From Henricia sp. BOLD:AAB3569 (lineage: Eukaryota > Echinodermata > Asteroidea > Spinulosida > Echinasteridae): a DNA stretch of 64,000 nucleotides. The notes under the pieces were generated by a model. It saw nothing but the letters and a program-made list of their open reading frames with translations. It had not been told where the DNA came from and searched no databases. Shown here one piece after another: positions 1 to 12,200 of this stretch. A program made the position numbers and the translations under genes. Where the stretch lies: NCBI GenBank assembly GCA_037783545.1, contig JBBELK010000821.1, positions 62,001-126,000 on the forward strand. Reading direction: 5' to 3'. Numbering within the stretch: the stretch's first letter is position 1; each line of letters starts with the position of its first letter.

Positions 1-54
1 AAGTTGCGCAAGTGGGCTTATGCAGTGCATAAGGTTTCGTGAAATCGTCTGCCG
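1..54. repeat. End of a palindromic MITE cut by the window edge
   Basis: The first bases (TTGCGCAAGTGGGCTTA, then TTTCGTGAAATCG) are the reverse complement of 40239-40290, which is one arm of a complete hairpin element at 40239-40402. The rest of this copy lies outside the window. Confidence 0.7.
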
Positions 55-719
55 GTGAGGAAACCTTAGGAGGGAGAAAATTCCAAATTTTTCTTTTTTG
101 TCTTAGGTAAATGAATCATTTTCAGGCTGCAAACAGACAAAATAGACAAAACCATTTGGTGGTGCTTTTTTATCAAGTGTGCGAAATATGGTCAGCACTG
201 TCACTCAAAGATGCTGTTCTTTTAGAAATTATTAAAGTAAAATCATGAGTGTGACACGGGAAAAGGTGCTATGAAACAGAAGGGGAGAGCCAAGAATGCA
301 TTTAAAAATTACAATCCATTAAAATTTATAATCCCTGATGAGTCGTCTTTGGTCAATAATGCAGTTAGTCATGAATAACAAAGCCAATTCGTGTGGCAAT
401 GTTGTGTTGATATGATTCCCAAATGACTCATGCCAGAAATAAAGTTGGCATCCTTGGGTTGTTTTCTTTCAGATGTCTCCTAGAGATTACCTCAACAATC
501 AGACAATGACACAAACAAACCCAATGCAATAAAACAACCAATGATTGCCCAAACCCAATCGAACAACCACTTTAACAAAGAAATCCTTAGCCTTTTGTCG
601 TCTGCACTGCACTGCTCTGCATACAACCACCAATTTATTCAAACCGGCAGCTGTTGAAACTGTTTTCAGTAAAAAAATTAAATATAGGCTAACTCGTAAA
701 AGAAAAATTTTGTACTTAC

Positions 720-990
720 GAACTTCTACAGCCCTCGCATCGAGCGTGTTGAGGTGTTCTTCCAAGCGTTCAGCGCGGGCTTTCAAGCGAGACGAGCGGT
801 CGTAAATGTCCTGAGACTCGGCGCAAATCCCGTCGAAAATGCTGGTGGCGTGGCCGGCGATGTCTGCCAACTGCCGCACCAAATTCGCGAGCGTGTTGTT
901 GGCCACATTTTCTAACTCGGTTCTACATCCATCCGGAAGGATTTTGTTGCTCAAGTACAGAGGTTCCACTCGCCGGTTGACGAAAGGCAT
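720..990 (-). CDS. NHS: First coding exon of an NHS-like protein (WAVE homology domain)
   Basis: The exon encodes about 90 residues starting MPFVNRRVEP and ends at a good donor (C|GTAAGTAC, donor G at 719). Start MPFxxRxVEP, the RQLADIAGHA segment and the closing LNTLD match the N-terminal WAVE homology domain of the Nance-Horan syndrome (NHS/NHSL, fly GUK-holder) family. WASF/SCAR proteins share this domain and are the alternative, but they start MPLVKRNI, so NHS-like fits better. In the family this domain binds the WAVE complex partner and regulates actin at cell edges. The remaining exons must lie beyond base 1, since nothing in 1-499 continues the protein. The exon leaves phase 1. Confidence 0.7.
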
Positions 991-1682
991 CTTGGAAGGA
1001 TGCAGTGCTCCTGGGGGATAAAATTCCGGGGCAAAATTTGGAGTTTACATCATCGATCCGGTGGTCATTTCGTCCGATGATGTTTCGACGTCCGCACCCA
1101 CGCCATTTCTGTGTACAACGTATTCCCGTACTGACTAATATCATACACTTGAACACAACAGTTCGTGTGCACAGCTATGCACAATGATTTCTGACACCAA
1201 CTACATGTTATCGATAAAATACTAAAATCATCCTTGGTGGCGTTGTACTCAACAATCAAAGCTTTAAACTTTACCCCAAAAAATGCCAGTCAACCATTTG
1301 ATTTTCTGAGTCCGCCAGCAGTGTTTTCTTTCGCATGGCGGTGCCTTTAAAAAAATTAATTATTTATCTAAATTAAGATAATACATGTTATTGTCAATTG
1401 AGATTAAAATAACTGACAAATTATTAAAGATTGTTGGCAATTTAAAAATGATTCCGACATACATGTACGTGCATGGTACGATAGCTTTATACCGATTCTG
1501 CTGAATTTTCTTTGCTTTAGGCCTATACTTGAAAAAGAACATCAAACCTTGGAAAATTGGAAGAGTATGGTCATATTTTGTTACATTTGCAACCCCACCC
1601 TTGAGCGGAGAACTAATGTTTAATGAAGAAATAAGTAAAATATTGCATTAAAAATCTTATTTTTTTTAAAGCCCTCATATAA

Positions 1683-1816
1683 TTAAAGGCACAGCTCGTC
1701 AGCAATGCGCGCGTGCCAAATTCGTGCCACGAAATACGCAGCTCCATGCATGTGCTATGGAGCTGCGTATTTCGTGGCACGAATTTGGCGCGCGCGCATT
1801 GCTGACGAGCCTTTAA
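1683..1816. mobile_element. Palindromic MITE, family 1 (TTAA ends), copy 1
   Basis: The element folds back on itself almost end to end: arms with GCTCGTCAGCAATGCGCGC and ATACGCAGCTCCAT flank a short loop. It starts and ends with TTAA, the target-site signature of piggyBac-type elements. Other copies lie at 11166, 18934, 38826, 56598 and 60656. In this copy the right end has lost part of the CCTGTGCC stretch. Confidence 0.85.
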
Positions 1817-1950
1817 AGTGCCTTAAGTTGCATACAGGAGAAAGCACTCGGCACATTAGAGGACAAAGCCACAACCCCACCCTGTGACCAAAAGCCAGAT
1901 CCGTCCCTTGTTTGATTTCATATTTATTTCCAATTATATAAATAATCAGG

Positions 1951-2140
1951 AATCAGGTTGGCGTAGTGGTATATACTTTCCTCGCATCCCCCATGCAGTG
2001 TGGCCCTGGTTCGAATCCCTGCTCCGGGTCAGTAATAATTGTGGTTTGCGTTTGGCTTCTTAGTTCCGTATAGGGTTTCCCAGTAAAAGTGAGCATTTCC
2101 TTTTGTTCAGTCTTACACTTTGTGGCCAGTTGCAATGGTC
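1951..2140 (+). repeat. tRNA-derived SINE-like element
   Basis: A B-box-like GGTTCGAATCC at about 2010 is preceded by a glycine-tRNA-like A-box region (GGCGTAGTGGTATA) and followed by a unique tail without the tRNA 3' acceptor pairing. This fits a SINE head better than a functional tRNA. Confidence 0.5.
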
Positions 2141-2256
2141 ACGTGACCTCTTAAATGACCCATGTTGGATGTTCATCAGTTAACATCGGTTAATTAGTGA
2201 TAAGCCTAACCCCCACCCCCACCCCGCCGCACCACCTCCCCCCTCCCCAAACTTAC

Positions 2257-2335
2257 CTTTGATATGGAAACTTTCCTCAGAAAGATCGTCAGTGCTTCAG
2301 AAAAGTATTCGCTAAAATGACTGAGTCGGACGGAT
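2257..2335 (-). other. Possible noncoding 5' exon of the NHS-like gene
   Basis: On the minus strand a strong donor (ATCAAAG|GTAAGTTTGG) ends at 2257, about 1.3 kb upstream of the NHS-like start codon and in the right orientation. No reading frame is required. This is only a donor-site guess; the upstream limit is arbitrary. Confidence 0.2.
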
Positions 2336-3254
2336 AAAGAACAGTTGTCAGTTAACATACATTGTACGCAATCGTATTCCATGATTAGATAACGATGTTA
2401 ATTATAACTTCGGGGATTTTTGTTTTTCTCTAAACTATTTATTGCAACAGCACGTGTCGACACTTCCTTTACAATGTGACAACCCTACTAATGCGAAGCA
2501 CAGAAACGGGAAATCAAAACCCCTTGTTGTTTATCAAAAACACAAATCTAGACATGCTGTTGTTATTCCTTAATGGATATGACGATACAAAAGTAAAACT
2601 AATTTTGGGAGTTTCTATGTTTTAGGCGTGACGTTCATCATGAGACAACAGGAAAAAACGAAAGTTTTAAAAATACTTTTGATGTACAAACGTGGGAGAC
2701 AAGGGGATAGCACCAGTTATTTTCCAGTAAGGAATGAAATGGCACGGGGCATTTAATGATTTTCCTCACAAAATCAGGCCAATTTTCCTACTATTTATTT
2801 TATAAATTTGCTGTTTTCAACACTTTGTCGACTATTTCAGGGAAAGACACAAATTGCAGTAGATTTGATAAAGTGATATGGTTTGGATTTAACGTTCTCT
2901 TGTCTGTTGCGGGACCCCGTCGGGATAACAATACCCAATTTCCTCTAATCCAATTACCACAGTGAGAACGGCCCTCCGGCAATTACAATCACAGTCAAGT
3001 GCTATCTACACTAATTGGCATCACTTGACAAGCCCACGTTTTCGGAAACTCAGTTCGTTTTTGTCTTAAGACGTGTTTAATTCGGGACGCGCAGACATTT
3101 AGTAAAACCATGGAGGAAGGAAAGCGAGCTTGTTTTCCTTTTTTGTTTCCTTAATTCCTCCATGGTAAAACTCACCTAGCCGATATGTCATGTCCTTTAA
3201 TAGTATTGCTTGGGTTTCAAGGGAAAACCCGACGGAGGATTCAAGTGTGCCTTA

Positions 3255-3325
3255 TATAGGCTCAGCTATAGAGCGTCTGCCTGAAGAGCCAGAGGTCTTT
3301 GGTTCGAATCCCGATGAGAGCCATG
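3255..3325 (+). repeat. tRNA-like SINE head (CTGAAGA anticodon-loop region)
   Basis: The stretch has a D-arm-like GCTCAGC..AGAGCG, an anticodon loop around CTGAAGA and GGTTCGAATCC. The anticodon stem does not pair cleanly, and the acceptor stem is weak, so I call it a tRNA-derived repeat and not a working tRNA-Phe gene. Confidence 0.45.
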
Positions 3326-3355
3326 ATTTGTTTCTTCTTATCCCCTGGTTGCATA

Positions 3356-3688
3356 TTAAAGGAGCGTAACCAGATCACATTTTCCCCACGAGTTTTGAGA
3401 TTTTGATACCACATGCGTCATATTTTTCTCATGCACCATTCGGAAATTTCGCGCCCACAATCCGTATATTTCCAGGGAAATATCCGTATATAATCCACCG
3501 AAGTTTAGTAAACTAATTTATCCGGTTACATAAAGCAATGCAGTGATTACACCAACCTTTTTACTTCCACATCGAAATTGGGGATTGCAAATTTCCTATT
3601 TTCTGCACATGGAAAGTGTTTGCGGAGGTATGATTGTTAGGTTAGAACGAAATCCATTTAAAAATAATAAATCTGGCACCTCCTTTAA
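3356..3688. mobile_element. MITE family 4 (TTAAAGGAG...ACCAGATCACATTTT), copy 1
   Basis: The element runs from TTAAAGGAGCGTAACCAGATC to GGCACCTCCTTTAA. It is present in inverted orientation at 46705-47124 and as a truncated piece at 15632-15745. All copies share the internal run with GGGGATTGCAAATTTCC-like sequence. Confidence 0.75.
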
Positions 3689-3749
3689 ATTCAGTGCGAA
3701 CATTAAACAGTCCATGTATAATGTGGTATATGATATGATTGACAGTTAG

Positions 3750-3850
3750 AGATGAATTTAGAAACACAAGAAAATTGCAATGCCCCGACTGGGATTCGAA
3801 CCCAAATCCTTGGCATACATGGCCAACTGCTCTACCAACTAACAGTCCGT
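3750..3850 (-). repeat. tRNA-derived SINE, same family as 16804-17030
   Basis: The tail GAATTTAGAAACACAAGAAA and the head with GGGATTCGAACCC on the plus strand (B box on minus) match both arms of the pair at 16804-17030. The tRNA-like part is degenerate. Confidence 0.6.
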
Positions 3851-4599
3851 TAGTTTATGCGTTGTTCGTGTAGTTTTTACATCGATAGTTTCTGTTTGGT
3901 CACTCTGCTTAAAAAGCGTCCGGTTCCAGCAGTTACCAACTTTTTTGAAAGGTTGCTATACAAAAAGGCGCCAAAAATGAGACACGAAAAGAAACTACCA
4001 ATGCTCCCGACTGCTTATATCTTATTTACTTAATTCCCCAGATTAAAATTAAAACAATGTGATGACATGGTAGATCTTTAAAATCATAATGTAATGAAAA
4101 TGATCAAATCAGGATACATCCGTCTCAAAGAATCCAACAGAGATACGTTTTGGTTTTGGGAGATTTCAAGATCATTCACAAATATTTGTGATATCGAAAA
4201 CTATCCAAATATTTTTTTAAAAAAGGAATTAATCCTCTAATCACGAAACAGACTGCATCTCTCCCTAATTTGTTACACCCTTTAAAGAAAAAAAAGTATA
4301 AAAAGAATAAAAGCTGTACATAAACTAAAATGCACTTTAGAAAAACTCTGCAACTAAATCCCGAGTCGTTAAGGGAAAAACAAAATCAAAAAAAAATGTT
4401 TGTTAGAATCTCAACTGAAAATGTTATAAGCGTCTGTATTGAGCAAGGAGGAAGTACGAGGAAGAAAAAGCACACTGGGTGAGGTAAGGTTCTACAACGC
4501 GCGCTAGCCAGATTGCAATTAGAAATTTTAGAATTCATTATATGCTTTGTATTAGTTTTCTTTCAGTCAACTTAAGTCAATTACGTACATGTACGTACA

Positions 4600-4808
4600 A
4601 AAACTGTGGTGTTAAATTAACACCAGTAGTGTTGTCTCATATAGATACCAAGCCTGGTGTTAAAATTTAACACCACAAGTATTAGTTCTAACACCTAGTG
4701 TGTTAAAAATAATGCATTGATTCCAATTGAGGTGTTAAATTTTAACACCAGACTTGGTATCTATATAAGACAACACCACTGGTGTTAATCTAACACCACA
4801 GTTTTTTT
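4600..4808. mobile_element. Long palindromic MITE (GTGTTAA-rich arms)
   Basis: The arms begin AAACTGTGGTGTTAA and end TTAACACCACAGTTT. Both arms also contain matching ACACTAC/TGTTGTCT and GATACCAAG/CTTGGTATC blocks, so nearly the whole 209 bp can fold into one hairpin. It has no coding capacity. Confidence 0.8.
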
Positions 4809-5268
4809 GCAGTGTGTAATTCAATAAATATGAAACAATTAACACTGAATTGTGTCAAACAAAAACTTCACCTTTTGGGGAGAATGAATGATAAGTTGTG
4901 GGTTCTCATTGCATTATTTGTATGCAATGTATTTGGTATGGTGCCTACATGTAATTACCAATTAAAAGGAAACAACCAAACTTGGGATGAGAGGTCCATA
5001 TGATTTTTCACTCATCCCAAGTTTCGCAATACTTTTTAGTTAACATTGACTACCAGATGTCTTATGACTCGTCACAAGTTCATTAAAGGTTCTGCATCTT
5101 ATTTCAAGTCACAAGCTACTTAAAAAACTTCAACAAAGATGTTCTATAGTGCTAACTTGGTCGCTTGTGAGCAGACTCAAGACCATTACTGGAACTGTGA
5201 TAAACTTATGATGGTCTTAACCAGTTAACGCCAGGATTATTTAAAACATTGATGCACGTAGGCATGGG

Positions 5269-5274
5269 TTTATT
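5269..5274 (-). terminator. Candidate polyadenylation signal of ashwin
   Basis: TTTATT on the plus strand (AATAAA on minus) lies about 270 bp past the ashwin stop. Position fits a 3' UTR end, but nothing else confirms use. Confidence 0.3.
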
Positions 5275-5538
5275 TTTAGTGGAAGCATGGAAAACAACTG
5301 AACTCATTAACCATGAGCGGTAAAGTATTGTTGTTATGTCGATGCACTGCCATTGTATACCCACAATTCAGCTTTGTTATGAACTGTTGTGGGCATTTCC
5401 CTCGAAATTTACTGCGGGTGTAGACATCATGTGTTTACATGTCCTCCGGCATCAAGTGGTTAACCAACAGCGTTGATGTATTGTACTCTCTGACCGAGAA
5501 GGCTGTTGCAAACAGATGTGTATGATGACCTTGTGTTC

Positions 5539-5797
5539 TTATGGCCACGAAATCTTCTTAATTTTTTTCTTGGGTGCTGTATTATCATCCGAGGAAGCCG
5601 ATTTGGTTTTGGCATCGGATGACACTGTATTGGTCTGAATAAAAAGAGAAACATTAAAAATCCAATTAAGTCAGTTTTGTTTTTTAGGTTTACTAATGGG
5701 GAATTCCATGCAAAATGTCTTTCCTTTACCGGAAAGTCAATAATGCTATAGTATAGACCCTTTGCATGGGTGGCCATGATGGGGTGGTTGGGTGGGT

Positions 5798-5842
<45 letters not shown>

Positions 5843-8524
5843 GGAGTCACATTATTCCCGTGTGTCATGCATGAGAGTAGGCACTTTCTGGATCTATTGT
5901 CACATCATTTAAATATAGAAAACTGCCCCCTGTCATGGATGCTGGTGCAAAGGGCCTATTGGTGACTAGAGTTGCCAGGAATTGCAATAGTGTTGTCAAA
6001 TTTAAGTTTGAAATGTGTGAGCTTTTATCTAAATAATGATCACAATAAAAGATCTGTATTTTAGGAAAGTGATAATACAAGACACAAAGGTGTGCTGTTC
6101 TATGGTAACCTCTGTGTAGAATTGTCTTAACATACAGAAGTTCTAAGGAAGACAAACCATTCCCCATTAAGCACGTGTACCTTTCCATTAACGTCTGACG
6201 GTGCAGGCCGCTTGAGGCCAATCTTTGCTGTATTGGTGCCTGCTCCCGATCCAGGTGACTTCAGGGATATAGTACGCATTTGATTGGCGACAGGTGAAAC
6301 TGAAGAATTTGCGCTTCTGCCAAGTTTGATGGCCGTAAAGTCTCTTCGTATTCCTGCTGTTGGACTGGTCACTGTTCCAGAGTCCTGATCGGATTTTAAT
6401 GATTTCGCAGCCGATGTCTCGCTGAAAACTATCTTCTTTCGTTCAAAGGTGATTTTGTTTGGTTTGGCAGCATCTTTTAAAGAGTCTTGTTTTTCTGGAC
6501 TTGCTTCACTCGATGAGCTTGACGATTGCGTTGACGATTGCGTTGACATTGATGTTGATGATGATGATGTATTATTGAGTTTGATTGCTCGTTTACTGGA
6601 CACAATTGGAGGTGGCTTCAGCCTGCTTGTCCCAGGTACCGAGGTTGAATGGGAGGTACTTGTTGGACCTTGAGTTTGTTGGTTTCTGATGTTGAAATCA
6701 GTAAGACATTAACAATAAGACATCAATAAAATGATTTTCTCTTTTGCCTGACAAAAGAATTTGTTCTGTGTATACACTTGATAAAGCGGAAACAAAATTA
6801 CTTGTTTTGGCAGACTTTAAAAATCTTTTTCTGTGATGGCCCAAAGATTCTTTACATTTGCACTTAAATTTAAGAAATACAAAATATTCTTATCCACCGA
6901 CAGTATTTGGAAAGAATTCCACAGGCCTACAATTGTAAATTTAAGGAATATATTGGATATTTTAAACTCTTAAATTCATTTTCTTTTAAAAGATTTTTTT
7001 CTATTTTATTTAACTTTTTTATTTATCTTATGGAAAAACTACCGGACACGTTCGCCAGTTGAGTCCATGGAGCATGACATAAAAATTTAAGTGTTTTCAA
7101 AGACAAACTTGATATTTTCTCATTGCTAAAATCATGCTTCCTAACAAAATTTACACTTTCTGGGACATTATCATGTCATATTATTAGGGAGAATTATAGT
7201 GGCGAAGGTGTATAGTATTTATACCTATTTTTATAACAAAGTTCACAATGAGACGACTTAAATGTATATACCAGTAACTTTTTGGAAGAAGTTTTAAACC
7301 AAGTCTACACACCTCTTGGAGAAGCCAATCTTCAGCATTGCTTTTGACGCATCGCTACTCTCTCCCTCCAATCTGCGCTTGGCTTGCAGCTTTTTGTGGA
7401 TATGCGCTATAGCCTGCCCTCGCCTGTTGGCTCTGGGCTTGCGCTGAGGGAGAGGTGTGATCGTCCTATGGAAGATCTCAATCAGATCATCCTTTGAAGT
7501 TTGGGGACGATCAAGCTTGATGTGGCGCTGGTAAAAAGAAAACGTACAAATATGAATTTTGCTTTCCATTTACATGCAACATGTTTAATGTGCATTAACA
7601 ATGTTGTTTTTTAGTTTAAGCCAAGAATTCACAACAATAATTTGACAGGACAAAATATGAAAATGTTACTTGAAAAAAATGACATTTATCAAATCATGTT
7701 TATCAGCCACTGCCGTAGGTTTTTCACATGAGTTCTTAGGTGATGTCCAACTTGTAAATTCTTTCTAAAACTTGCCTACTACAATTTAGGACGAGATTTC
7801 CAACATGATGCACCATACACCTACAACAATGAATGTTGTGAATGTTTGTACGCTGGGCAACTCAATAGACTGGTTCCCGTCCACATATTCCACACAGGAG
7901 AAAGATAAGGACGGGTAAAGGGCGCTTCATCTGGATCTGTATCGTCTTTGCGCGTGCCCATTGTGTTTTTTTATATTTAAAAATTGGCCAAGCCCTTTGC
8001 TTTAGGCAATGTTCTTTATTTAGATAATTGGATATGTTCGACACGCACGGCCAAGTTACAAATGTCAATGCAAAATCTGCGCACTGACTAAAAAAAAATA
8101 ATAATAATAATAACTACGTGACGGGCAAAATTCTGCCCGTCATGGGTCCCCTTTACCATGTTTACCGATCCCTATATTTTCGCAATAAGCGAACCGATCT
8201 ATAGGGATCGGGAACCAATCAAGGCAACTTGCCTACCACAAATTTATTACGGACGAGATTTCCAACATGATGCACTATACACGTACACCTACAACAATGA
8301 TTGAATGTCATGAATGTTGTGAATGCAACTAAACTGGCAAGTAAAAACAAACATCAAATAATTACTCACAAAAGTAACCAATAAACGTCAAATCGCCCTG
8401 AATGAATTCACCAACAGTGTAAAATATATCTTACCTGAGAAAGTAGACTAATCAAGTCGTCTTTACTCAAAATTTCTGGATGTAAAATATCAACTTCGGT
8501 CGCTTCGTTGTCGCTCGACTCCAT
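5539..8524 (-). CDS. ashwin (C2orf49 homolog): Ashwin homolog (C2orf49), 4 exons, 301 aa
   Basis: Model: complement of join(5539..5634, 6181..6685, 7313..7527, 8435..8524); 906 nt with every intron GT-AG and phases 0, 2, 0 agreeing. The N-terminus has DILHPEILSKDDL, then a second SKDDL block followed by HRTITPLPQR and a basic NRRG segment, as in vertebrate ashwin (KDxLxxLxxxxxIPLPQR). A serine-rich middle precedes a KRPAP motif and a lysine-rich C-terminus ending ISWP, equivalent to the vertebrate VTWP end. Ashwin is a nuclear protein linked to cell survival and axis patterning in frog embryos and to the tRNA-ligase complex. The start codon lies 17 codons before the first conserved block. The gene is head-to-head with PYROXD1. 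Confidence 0.88.
5752..5959. mobile_element. MITE family 3 (TATAGACC...GGCCAT), copy 1, swollen by poly-G
   Basis: Ends read TATAGACCCTTTGCATGG and GCAAAGGGCCTAT. The same approximately 145-bp element occurs at 11003, 41514 and 45284. Here a run of more than 40 G residues (5797-5840) interrupts the left arm. It lies in the last intron of ashwin. Confidence 0.7.
5797..5841. repeat. Homopolymeric G tract
   Basis: An almost uninterrupted run of G. It can form quadruplex structures and is hard to sequence, so its length here is uncertain. Confidence 0.9.
7741..8330. repeat. Direct repeat pair in ashwin intron 1
   Basis: The block GACGAGATTTCCAACATGATG with the following ACCTACAACAATGA occurs at about 7790-7850 and again at about 8250-8330. 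Between them sit two small perfect hairpins: GACGGGCAAAATTCTGCCCGTC near 8120 and CGATCCCTATA / TATAGGGATCG at 8165-8210. Confidence 0.6.
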
Positions 8525-9206
8525 TTTGCATTGTTTGTGTCAAAGGTCAACAAGATGGCGGCGCCCATGCGGCCACGATACACTGCACAACGATACACTG
8601 CACAACAGCTTCAACTGAGCGATTTCGCAGCAGTAGTGAAATAAACACAAAGCAGTCAACGTCTACCGCACAAAGCGCGCGCACAGGGCGGCCATCGGTA
8701 TTTTTTCCCTAAACCCTGGTTGAGTAAATTTGCTAAAACAGCTAGAACTTAGAAGCCGTACGCAGTACCTCGCATGTGTGTACGCGTGTTGATCGACGGC
8801 GCTAGTGCAGTGTAGTGATTAGTGAGAGTCACGTGACTGTCATTTGATGACCTTTTTAGTCAAGCTACAAACTTTTCGGGTTCTAAATGTTAATCCTAGA
8901 GACAGTTTGGGGTAACGCAGTTTGGAAACATTGGACATTACTTTATTTGCTGATGCAGTTTTACTATCTAAAACCTTTTTGTATTTTTAAATATATATTT
9001 TGAATAAATAAATTGGGGCACTGGAAAGTGGAAGGGCACTGCCACTGGTTCATCAGTTTTATTGTTAAGTTAGAAGGATATGTTTGAAACTTTGAATACC
9101 AATTCAACCACATTCCTATCCTTAATTTATAAAGAATCAGAAAGCCCCCAGTCAGTTTCTTTTAGTTTGCTATTTTGTTTTAATTTGTACAACTTACAGT
9201 CACAGC
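8525..9206. promoter_or_regulatory. Shared upstream region of ashwin and PYROXD1
   Basis: The two start codons are 682 bp apart and diverge. The ashwin side (8530-8830) is GC-richer, with ATGGCGGCGCC and E-box-like CACGTGAC at about 8829. On the PYROXD1 side a pyrimidine-leaning run ends ACTTACAG just 9 bp before the ATG, so the start codon may sit at the beginning of a second exon with an untranslated first exon inside this region. Confidence 0.45.
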
Positions 9207-12200
9207 ATGGCAGAGAGTAAACCGCAACCCGACGTCTACCAGTATGTAGTGGTTGGCGGTGGCATTGCGGGAGTGACATGTGCAGAGCAGCTGTCTGCAT
9301 TGCGTCCTGATGAAAAGATCCTACTCATTACAAGTTCATCTCTTATCAAAGCGGTGACAAACTTTACCAAAGTAAACGCCTACGTATTCATATATGCACT
9401 AGAGTTGTTATAGACAGCACCTAGGCCAGTTTGAGTTGTATAATGCATATTACATCTCAAATATTCCAACAATAACTTTTTTCCTCGGGGAAAGGGGGGC
9501 GGGCTGTTAGTGCAGGGAGGTAGCATACATTTAGCAGAACTTGTATATACCCAGCAGGATATGTGGCAAAGGGACTCCCCCTAAACCTCAACACACACAC
9601 TAAACCCCCCTCCCCCACCCCCTAAAAACTGAAAGGAATTCCTTGGATGTTTGACACAATGGGGGGGAACAATGGTGGGGGGGGGGTGGGGGGGTGGGGG
9701 GGGTGGGGGGGGTGGGGGGGTTGGGGGGGGGTGGGGGGGGGGGGGGGTGGGGGGGTGGGGGGGGTGGGGGGGGGGGGGGGGTGGGGGTGGGGGGGGCGTC
9801 CAGTACCCTCTGCCACATATCGCGCTGCATATGAACTTGTTTACCTTAAGCCATTACACAAATTGGTCTGGTCATCAAATGTCTCTTTTATTTCATAATT
9901 GGGGTTGGGTGGGCAATGAATACCTTCTTGAGAGGTGGGGATGCCGCCACTCTTCCCAACATCAATTGGGTTGGTTCCAGTTGGGTAACCATAAGTTGAG
10001 ACAGACAGAATTGAATTTCCCAATTGTTTTAAATGGTTTATATTGTGTAATCCACTCTAGTCTGTGTGTAACTTTTTTTTGGAGACCTCAGGTTGTATAT
10101 CTAGCATGAGATAGAGGTGGAATAACACTGGTACATTACACCAGGAAGGCTAATGTTTAAATCTCAATTTAACAAAATCGAAATATCTTTTATTAGATTT
10201 CCAAAACTCTGGAGGAATTTGACGTGGAGGAACGCCCTGCAAGCAGCATGCAGACAAAATGCAGTAATGTTAAGGTTCTTCATTCAACGGTCACAGGCCT
10301 GGATGCTACAAGTCACAAACTTATACTTCAAGATGGTTTGGTAGTACCCTTCAAAAAACTCTGCATTTGCACTGGAGGTCAACCTAAACTGATCGCCCGA
10401 GACAATCCCTACGTCTTGGGGCTTCGAGACACGGAGAGCATTGTGAAGTTCCAGCAGAGAATGGCTGGAGCTCGGCGCGTGGTTATCGTTGGGAATGGCG
10501 GCATCGCGACGGAGCTCGTCTACGAGATCGAGGGATGCCACGTGATTTGGGCAATCAAAGATGGCTCCATCAGCAGCACGTTTGTGGATGCAGGAGCCGC
10601 AGAATTCTTCATGCCACAGCTGAATGCTGATAAGGAGGCTTCTAAAGTACCTCTTAAGAGGCACAAATATACTGGTACATGTGGCTATAAGGGACTGTCC
10701 ATAAAGTACGTACGCACAGAAGGGGGGTGGGGAGAGGAAGTCAGAGCCAATACGTACACCAATGTTAAAGTCAATGGATGACGTCACAAATTTTGCCAAA
10801 AAATGCAAACAGGGGCCCGGGTTGGGGGTCTAAAAAGTCGTGCGTATGTACATTATGGACAGCCCTAATGTCATTAACATACAGCTTTTTGATCCAAAAA
10901 AATGTTAACTTTAGTACTGTAGTACACTCTAGCTTTCTCTGTACAGGGTTAGCACCTTACTGGTCAACAGTGTTCAATGCCACTAAATTATCAATGTGAA
11001 GAATAGACCATTTGCACAGGCGGCCATCTTGGGGGAAATCGCATCGTCACTGTACGTCATGCTTGAGTAGGTGATTTGTGCATCTGTTGTCACATCATTG
11101 AAATAAGAAAACCTGCCTCAAACATGGCCACCAGTGCATAGGATCTGTATGCCTCTTGGGGTACTGCAAAGGCATGGAGCTGCGTATTTCGTGGCACGAA
11201 TTTGGCGCGCGCACGCATTGCTGACGAGCCTGTGCCTTTAATAATAAACTTTGACATTTATAAAATATGTATTGTATTATTGTATTCAGTTACAGAAACC
11301 GCATCAGGCAGTAGTGAAAATCAAGGGGGCGCTCTTGGTCCTGACTGGAGTACAGGATTAGAGATGAAAGGGCAGGCAGCTGTCTCGCATTGCATTCATG
11401 TGGAGTACAAGTGTGAGGTAACTAGGTACATTTGCATACAAATACCACAAATCCAGAGACGATCACACAATGCTTAAATGTTCGGCATGTTAAATTTGGT
11501 GGTCTTGGTTCAGACAGGGGTTCAGGGTTGTGATTAACATTCGTCTTTCCCGATTTAAAACGTTCTTTTTCAGTTGATGTTTTTATGAATAAGTTATATT
11601 AAACTGCCTACGTTTAATTCCAGAGTACTGACCAAATGAAATAATCTTTTCTTAATTTTAAGCAATTATTTGTCAATTTCTTGACCGTTAGGTGGCAGAA
11701 ATACTAACACCGGCACAGTTAGCAGCAACGAAACAAACTCCAAACACTCTACCAAACATGGGGGACAGCACAACGACCATTTCATGGCCCGTCTACGTCA
11801 CACTGACAAACGGTAAAGTGTACGGCTGTGATTTTGTCATCAGCGCAACAGGCGTAGTCCCAAATACAAACCCATTTGCTGAGTCAGCGAAGTTTGATGT
11901 CGCTGAAGACGGTGGTTTAAAAGTCAATGACCACATGCGGACGAACGTTGCAGACATTTATGCAGCTGGTGATGTTTGCACTGCATCGTGGGAGCCCGCT
12001 CCTCATTGGTTACAGATGCGGTTGTGGTCTCAGGCGCGTCAAATGGGCGCCTATGCTGCAAAATGCATGATAGCAGACGTATGCGGGGAAACCATTGCGC
12101 AGGACTTCTGCTTCGAGTTGTTTGCTCACGTCACAAAGTTCTTTGGCTACAAAGTTGTGCTTCTTGGTAAATACAACGGCCAAGGATTGGGCTCGGAATA

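Larger units (their letters stand above)
1021..5538. other. Gene-poor stretch made of dispersed repeats
   Basis: I see no supportable coding exon between the NHS-like exon and ashwin. The stretch contains the palindromic element at 1683, SINE-like tRNA derivatives near 1950, 3255 and 3750, a MITE copy at 3356-3688, a short inverted pair (3105-3166, arms ACCATGGAGGA and TCCTCCATGGT) and the large palindrome at 4600-4808. The short ORFs here show no family signature. Confidence 0.6.

Noticed and set aside
9600-10109. Proline- and glycine-rich ORFs on both strands
   Set aside because: They translate a GGGGGGT simple repeat in a PYROXD1 intron and have no other content.
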